Assembly (NCBI GenBank): GCA_031553655.1
Contig: JAVBLG010000070.1
Location: 1-9,448 of the forward strand
Direction of reading: 5' to 3'
From: JAVBLG01 sp031553655
Lineage (GTDB): Bacteria; Desulfobacterota; Desulfovibrionia; Desulfovibrionales; Desulfovibrionaceae
DNA length: 9,448 nt
Position numbers and translations under genes: made by a program. Positions 5,941-9,448 of this stretch are shown piece after piece. Numbering within the stretch: the first letter of the stretch is position 1; each line of letters opens with the position of its first letter. Below the pieces are notes generated by a model. The model was not told where the DNA came from and did not search any database. It was given only the letters and a program-made list of their open reading frames with translations.

Positions 5941-6074
5941 AAAAAAGAACGATAGCGGTTCGGTTTGCCGTCAGACAAGGAAGACAAGCTTTTGCGAGCG
6001 AGTGCGCTCTTTGGCCCTCGCAGCGAGGAAAAAGTGCAGTCTGACGCAATATCACGGCAAACCGAACCGCTATC
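5941..6074 (-). terminator. Terminator formed by R1 copy 2 after the GNAT gene
   Basis: On the minus strand the perfect 20-bp outer stem of R1 copy 2 closes at 5951 and is followed by GTTC and six T residues (5946-5941). The element starts only five bases after the TAA stop of the GNAT gene. The layout is that of an intrinsic terminator, though the stem encloses an 84-base branched interior instead of a short loop, so efficiency is uncertain. Confidence 0.55.
5951..6074 (+). repeat. R1 structured repeat, copy 2
   Basis: The arms 5951-5970 and 6055-6074 are perfect 20-base reverse complements. Inside, GTCAGAC (5970-5976) pairs with GTCTGAC (6038-6044) after an asymmetric unpaired GCAATATCA-type stretch. 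Two small hairpins, GAGCG-AGTG-CGCTC (5997-6010) and CCTCG-CAG-CGAGG (6016-6028), fill the centre. The 104-base core 5961-6064 aligns with the reverse complement of 1-107. Relative to copy 1 the terminal stem has two pair swaps that keep pairing. The element fills most of the gap between the GNAT gene and the epimerase gene. No protein is encoded. Confidence 0.85.
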
Positions 6075-6079
6075 AGCCG

Positions 6080-7207
6080 TTACCAGTCCTTTCTGTAGAT
6101 ACGGTAACGCTTATACAGCGTTCCGCTGAAATCTTCGATCAGATCATTTATGAGCACATTGTCTTCCAGAGACCAGGAACCTTCCACCCATTGCAGATGC
6201 TGATGGACTTTGGCCTGTTCAAAAATAAAGTCCAACATCAGCATGGGCAAGCCCATCATACGGAATTGCTCTTTTATGCCGAAAAGCAGCAGCCGATAGC
6301 CCGAGCGTATTTCGTTTCGGGCTCGCAGCCAGTGCCATGGCGCGGAAATGCCGATGGAACCGTCAAGCTTGCGTAAAAGCGGGTTCATGTCGGGTATTGC
6401 CACCATGCTGGCCACAGGTTCGTCCTTATAGTAGAACAGGGCGAAGAAATCGGTGTCCACAATGGGCTTGAGTTCGGCGGCCAGACTCGCGGCCTCGGCT
6501 ATGGACATAGGGGTGAAACCCCAATTTTGGGACCAGCTGTCCTGGTAAATTTCCAGCAATATTTTGATGTCGGCATCAATGGTGCGGCGGCTGGAGGTAC
6601 GCACGGTAAAATCGCCCCGTTCCCTGACAATTTTCAGCTCGTTCATGAGCCAGTCGGGCAGGTTCATTTTGTCGCGCTGAAAGAGGTAGGCATATAAATC
6701 CTGCTCTTTGCGCATATTGAAATTTTCCAGCAGGCACGGATACCAGGAAGGATTCCAGGGCATCATCAGGCAGGGCGGCAAATCAAAGCCCTCCACCAGC
6801 ATGCCGCAAGTATAATTGGTGGAAGGATTGAGCGGGCCGCGCATATAGCTCAAATTTTTATTTTTGTGCCATTCGGAGGTTGCCGTAAATAAAGCGTTCG
6901 CCGCTTCCTGATCGTTTTCGCACTCAAAAAAGCCAAAGGCCCCGCAATCATCCTCGGCGAAGGAATTGTAATTGTAATCGCATATGGCGGCGATGCGTCC
7001 CACAGGCGTATCACCGCGCATGGCAATGAAAAGCTTCCTTTCGGCCTTTTCCCAGAACGGATGCTTGCCCGGAGTGAGCATGGCGCGATCCTGGAACTTG
7101 AGGTTAGGGACCCACAGTGGATGACGCGCATGCACGGCATGAGGCACGTCCAGGAACATTTTCATATGCAAATCTGTTTCTACCGTAAGAATGCGCACTT
7201 CACTCAT
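6080..7207 (-). CDS. GNAT-fold (N-acetyltransferase-like) protein, YghO-like
   Basis: The 375-residue soluble protein shows the pattern of a widespread group of uncharacterised GNAT-fold proteins of about 370-390 residues, related to E. coli YghO. An N-terminal part has HPLWVPNL (29-36), a strand-rich segment KLFIAMRGDTPVGRIAA (58-74) that looks like GNAT core strands, and YMRGPLNPSTNYTCGMLVEGF (121-141). The C-terminal part has a second strand-rich unit, FFALFYYKDEPVASMVAIPD (254-273), and ends in VEGSWSLEDNVLIN (341-354) followed by KRYRIYRKDW. No obvious acetyl-CoA P-loop (Q/R-x-x-G-x-G/A) is visible, so catalytic activity is uncertain. Neither substrate nor pathway is known. No strong Shine-Dalgarno precedes the ATG. 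It lies between glmS and the epimerase gene, with a structured repeat on each side, so co-transcription is not assured. Confidence 0.72.
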   Translation of the reverse strand: MSEVRILTVETDLHMKMFLDVPHAVHARHPLWVPNLKFQDRAMLTPGKHPFWEKAERKLFIAMRGDTPVGRIAAICDYNYNSFAEDDCGAFGFFECENDQEAANALFTATSEWHKNKNLSYMRGPLNPSTNYTCGMLVEGFDLPPCLMMPWNPSWYPCLLENFNMRKEQDLYAYLFQRDKMNLPDWLMNELKIVRERGDFTVRTSSRRTIDADIKILLEIYQDSWSQNWGFTPMSIAEAASLAAELKPIVDTDFFALFYYKDEPVASMVAIPDMNPLLRKLDGSIGISAPWHWLRARNEIRSGYRLLLFGIKEQFRMMGLPMLMLDFIFEQAKVHQHLQWVEGSWSLEDNVLINDLIEDFSGTLYKRYRIYRKDW

Positions 7208-7267
7208 ATTTTGAACCGGATTTTATGGTTTATTTGTCTATTCTGGAACTGTAAGCTGATTTTTGCC

Positions 7268-7423
7268 TTAAGTCTGATTGCCCTCCGCCGCCTTTCAACG
7301 GCGGCTCGGGATCGCATGATTATACGGCGGTCGCTACGCTCCCCGCCTACTTTACGAACGCTGCGCGTTCGGGCTGCCCTATCAACGCACGGGCAGCCGG
7401 TAGAATAGCAAAGCTATTCTACC
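7268..7423 (-). repeat. R2 multi-hairpin 3' element, copy B
   Basis: Read on the minus strand from 7423, the same five-hairpin order as copy A appears. P1: GGTAGAATAGC with GCTATTCTACC (11 bp perfect, three-base loop; 7423-7399). P2: GGCTGCCC with GGGCAGCC. P3: CGAACGC with GCGTTCG. P4: GGCGG with CCGCC and a longer loop. P5: GCCGCC with GGCGGC and loop GTTGAAA, then CAATCAGACTTAA ending at 7268. P1 contains the last codons and the TAG stop of glmS. The P2 arms differ from copy A by two compensated pairs. There is no T-run after it. It fills most of the glmS-GNAT intergenic region and codes for nothing recognisable. Confidence 0.82.
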
Positions 7424-9240
7424 GTTACACTCTTCGCCAAATTCCTCGGCTGATCCACGTCTTTGCCCAGATAGTCGGCCATTTCATAGCTGAAAAGCTG
7501 CATGGCCGGAAGGGCCATGAACGCGGCCAAGGGGCCGTATGCTTTCGGCACGTTCCACACATGATCCACATTATTCAAAGTCAACCCCTCGTTGGCCAAA
7601 GCAATAATTTTGCCGCGCCGCGACTGTACTTCTTCGATATTGGACTTAACCTTGGGAAAAAGTTTGTCGTCCAGAGCCAGCACAAAGCTGGGAAAATCAG
7701 GATCAATCAGGGCTATGGGGCCGTGCTTCATTTCTCCGGCTGCGTAACCCTCGGCATGTATATAGGATATTTCCTTGAGCTTGAGCGCGCCTTCCAGAGC
7801 CAGAGGATAGCAGTGCCCGCGCCCCAGGAAAAAGAAGTTGTGGACTTTGGAATATGTGCGGGCAAGCATTGAGGCCTTGTCGCACATGGCGGGCAAAGCC
7901 GCTTCAAGCCCCACAGACAGGCCGCGCAGCCCCATGAGGTATTTGGCCGTCTCTTCAGCGGGCAGCACGTTTTTGCGGGCGGCCCAGGAAAGGGCGATGA
8001 GCGTAATCACCAACATCTGGCTGCACATGGCCTTGGTGGAGGCCACACTTATCTCCGGCCCGGCCTGAGTGTAGATAACAGCCGAGGCCTCGCGTGTGAT
8101 GGACGATCCCAGAACATTGCAAAGGGCCAGGACCGTGCCGCCTTTTTCCTTGACCATGCGCATGGCCGCCAGGGTATCGGCGGTTTCGCCGCTCTGGCTG
8201 ATGACCATAACCATGTCGCCGGGGCCTACCAGTGGATCGCGATAACGAAATTCGGAGGCTATATCCAGATCGGTGGGAATTTTGGCCAAACCTTCAATGA
8301 GGTGGCGGCCCCACATGCCCGCATGGAATGAGGTGCCACAGGCTACAATATGCAGCCGTTGCGGAACAGGCAGAGCGTCAAGCTCGGTCAGCATCACCTT
8401 GCCCTGCTCGTGGTCAATTCTGCCCGCCATGCAGTCGGATATAACTTTGGGCTGCTCAAAAATTTCCTTGAGCATGAAGTGCTTGTAGCCGCCTTTTTGC
8501 GAAGATTGCATATCCCAGCTGATATGCGAAGTTTCTCTGGAAATGGAACTGAGATCATCAAGCCGCATCAGAGAATATTTGCGGGCGGTCATGCGTACAA
8601 TTTCGCCGTCTTCCAGAAAGACTACTTCGCGGGTATAGGGCAAAAAGGCCGGAATGTCCGAAGCCAGAAAATTCTCGCCCGTGCCCACGCCAAGCAGCAA
8701 CGGCGCGGAATGGCGCACAGCGTAAAGGGTGGAGGGGTCGTCCACGCTCATCATGCATACGGCATATGCGCCTTTGGCCAGACGCAAGGCCGCGGCAAAG
8801 GCCTTGAGCAGATCGGGTTCACCCTTGCGGCATTCGGCAATAAGGTTTACCAGCACCTCGGTGTCGGTTTCGGAATGAAAAACGTAGCCTTTGGCCAGCA
8901 GCTCATCCTTTATTTCCTGATAATTTTCTATAATGCCGTTGTGTACTATGGCTATGGATCCGTCATTGGCCATATGCGGATGGGCGTTGCGCACGGCAGG
9001 CACGCCATGGGTGGCCCAGCGGGTGTGCCCCATTCCGCAGGTGGCCAACACATTGGGATGTTCGGCAAGTTTGTTCTCCAGAGTGGCCAGCTTGCCTTCG
9101 GCCCGGATGGTTTCCATTTTGCCGCTCTGCACAAAGGCCACCCCGGCCGAGTCATAGCCGCGATATTCGAGCCTGCGCAAACCTTCCACAACCACCGGAA
9201 CGGCCGGGCGATGACCGGCGTATCCCAAAATGCCGCACAT
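7414..9240 (-). CDS. glmS: Glutamine--fructose-6-phosphate aminotransferase (isomerizing)
   Basis: GlmS makes glucosamine-6-phosphate from fructose-6-phosphate and glutamine, the entry step to UDP-GlcNAc for peptidoglycan and LPS. The 608-residue length is normal (E. coli 609). The N-terminal glutaminase (class II, Ntn) domain starts MCGILGY with nucleophile Cys2, and has Arg74 (HTRWATHG), Asn101-Gly102 (HNGIIEN) and Asp125 (SETDTEV). Two SIS domains follow: CGTSFHAG (301-308) with ISQSGETADT (347-356), and GRGHCYPLALEGALKLKE (473-490). Glu490, His506 (EMKHGP) and Lys603 (LAKSVTVE terminus) are the catalytic positions. AAGGA lies about nine bases before the ATG. The 3' end is in the stem of R2 copy B. 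The leader is about 50 bases, too short for a glmS ribozyme, which is typical of Firmicutes. Confidence 0.98.
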   Translation of the reverse strand: MCGILGYAGHRPAVPVVVEGLRRLEYRGYDSAGVAFVQSGKMETIRAEGKLATLENKLAEHPNVLATCGMGHTRWATHGVPAVRNAHPHMANDGSIAIVHNGIIENYQEIKDELLAKGYVFHSETDTEVLVNLIAECRKGEPDLLKAFAAALRLAKGAYAVCMMSVDDPSTLYAVRHSAPLLLGVGTGENFLASDIPAFLPYTREVVFLEDGEIVRMTARKYSLMRLDDLSSISRETSHISWDMQSSQKGGYKHFMLKEIFEQPKVISDCMAGRIDHEQGKVMLTELDALPVPQRLHIVACGTSFHAGMWGRHLIEGLAKIPTDLDIASEFRYRDPLVGPGDMVMVISQSGETADTLAAMRMVKEKGGTVLALCNVLGSSITREASAVIYTQAGPEISVASTKAMCSQMLVITLIALSWAARKNVLPAEETAKYLMGLRGLSVGLEAALPAMCDKASMLARTYSKVHNFFFLGRGHCYPLALEGALKLKEISYIHAEGYAAGEMKHGPIALIDPDFPSFVLALDDKLFPKVKSNIEEVQSRRGKIIALANEGLTLNNVDHVWNVPKAYGPLAAFMALPAMQLFSYEMADYLGKDVDQPRNLAKSVTVE

Positions 9241-9275
9241 AGTCTATCCTTTTGTCTGATTAATTTTACTTTGAT

Positions 9276-9288
9276 CCGACATTGTCGG
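9276..9288. promoter_or_regulatory. Palindrome at the glmS transcription start
   Basis: CCGACATTGTCGG is a perfect six-base inverted repeat around one base, located just downstream of the glmS -10 box, about 36-48 bases before the start codon. It would be at or just after the transcription start, so it may be an operator or a short 5' hairpin. No regulator can be assigned. Confidence 0.4.
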
Positions 9289-9297
9289 CAGCCAAGA

Positions 9298-9326
9298 ATT
9301 ATATGTTTCAAACAACTAAAAGGCAA
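9298..9326 (-). promoter_or_regulatory. Sigma-70 promoter of glmS
   Basis: On the minus strand TTGCCT (9326-9321) and a consensus TATAAT (9303-9298) are separated by 17 bases. The expected start is near 9291, giving a leader of about 50 bases that contains the AAGGA ribosome binding site. The -10 is perfect and the -35 matches four of six consensus positions. A further short inverted repeat, GCCTGTCAGGC (9340-9350), lies just upstream and could be a control site. Confidence 0.65.
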
Positions 9327-9350
9327 GATGAAGGAATTAGCCTGTCAGGC

Positions 9351-9423
9351 CAATCGAATGAACCAGTTTTATAGTCACATGCGTATCTTTTTTACGCCGC
9401 CCCGGCTAAAAAGTTTAGGAAAA
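9351..9423. other. Intergenic sequence upstream of glmS, no gene recognised
   Basis: No coding frame or clear promoter is visible here. GCCG-CCC-CGGC (9396-9406) could form a small hairpin but has no T-run on either strand. The gene that lies beyond is outside the window. Confidence 0.4.
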
Positions 9424-9448
9424 GGGGAAAGGGGGTGGTGGGGGGGGG
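9424..9448. other. G-rich low-complexity tract at the window end
   Basis: The last 25 bases are almost entirely G, with a few A and T residues. The pattern of GGGG, GGGGG and a terminal run of nine or more G could form a G-quadruplex if real. Its position exactly at the end of the sequence makes a sequencing or assembly artefact (for example poly-G read tails) at least as likely. Confidence 0.6.

Noticed and set aside
9241..9300. glmS ribozyme upstream of glmS
   Set aside because: The leader from the predicted start is only about 50 bases and none of the ribozyme's pseudoknotted core is visible; the ribozyme is also mainly found in Firmicutes.

Overview
The window looks like a chromosomal contig from a sulfate-reducing Desulfovibrionaceae (Desulfovibrio-type) bacterium. 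The main evidence is a class I hybrid cluster protein with the Cys3/Cys6/Cys15/Cys21 N-terminal pattern of Desulfovibrio Hcp, preceded by a TGTGA-N6-TCACA palindrome of the kind bound by the Crp/Fnr-family regulator HcpR. This assignment is inferred from gene content; no 16S or other taxonomic marker is present.

Layout from left to right: (i) a 107-bp structured repeat (R1, copy 1) that starts at base 1; (ii) a plus-strand MFS efflux-type transporter; (iii) a convergent intergenic region with a multi-hairpin element (R2, copy A) and the hcp terminator; (iv) hcp on the minus strand; (v) a long AT-rich divergent regulatory region with the putative HcpR site for hcp and a sigma-54-type promoter facing speB; (vi) an agmatinase-family gene (speB) on the plus strand; (vii) a minus-strand series reading glmS, then a GNAT-fold protein, then an extended-SDR NAD-dependent epimerase/dehydratase. 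Between these last three genes lie R2 copy B (after glmS) and R1 copy 2 (after the GNAT gene). The right end, upstream of glmS, carries a good glmS promoter and finishes in a G-rich tract that may be an assembly artefact.

The genes are mostly single-gene housekeeping or stress units, not one pathway: nitrosative-stress defence (hcp), polyamine or guanidino-compound hydrolysis (speB), amino-sugar supply for cell wall and LPS (glmS), and a sugar-nucleotide-type epimerase. No dedicated defence system, CRISPR array, transposase, tRNA or rRNA was found.

The least explained content is intergenic. There are two different families of structured repeats, each with two full copies in under 10 kb. In both families the paired arms differ between copies but stay complementary (compensatory changes), which points to selection on folded DNA or RNA. 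Both R2 copies lie in the sense orientation at the 3' end of a gene, and their first hairpin overlaps the stop codon (MFS gene, glmS). A partial relative of R2 lies after hcp. R1 copy 2 follows the GNAT gene and ends in a T-run, so it probably acts as that gene's terminator.
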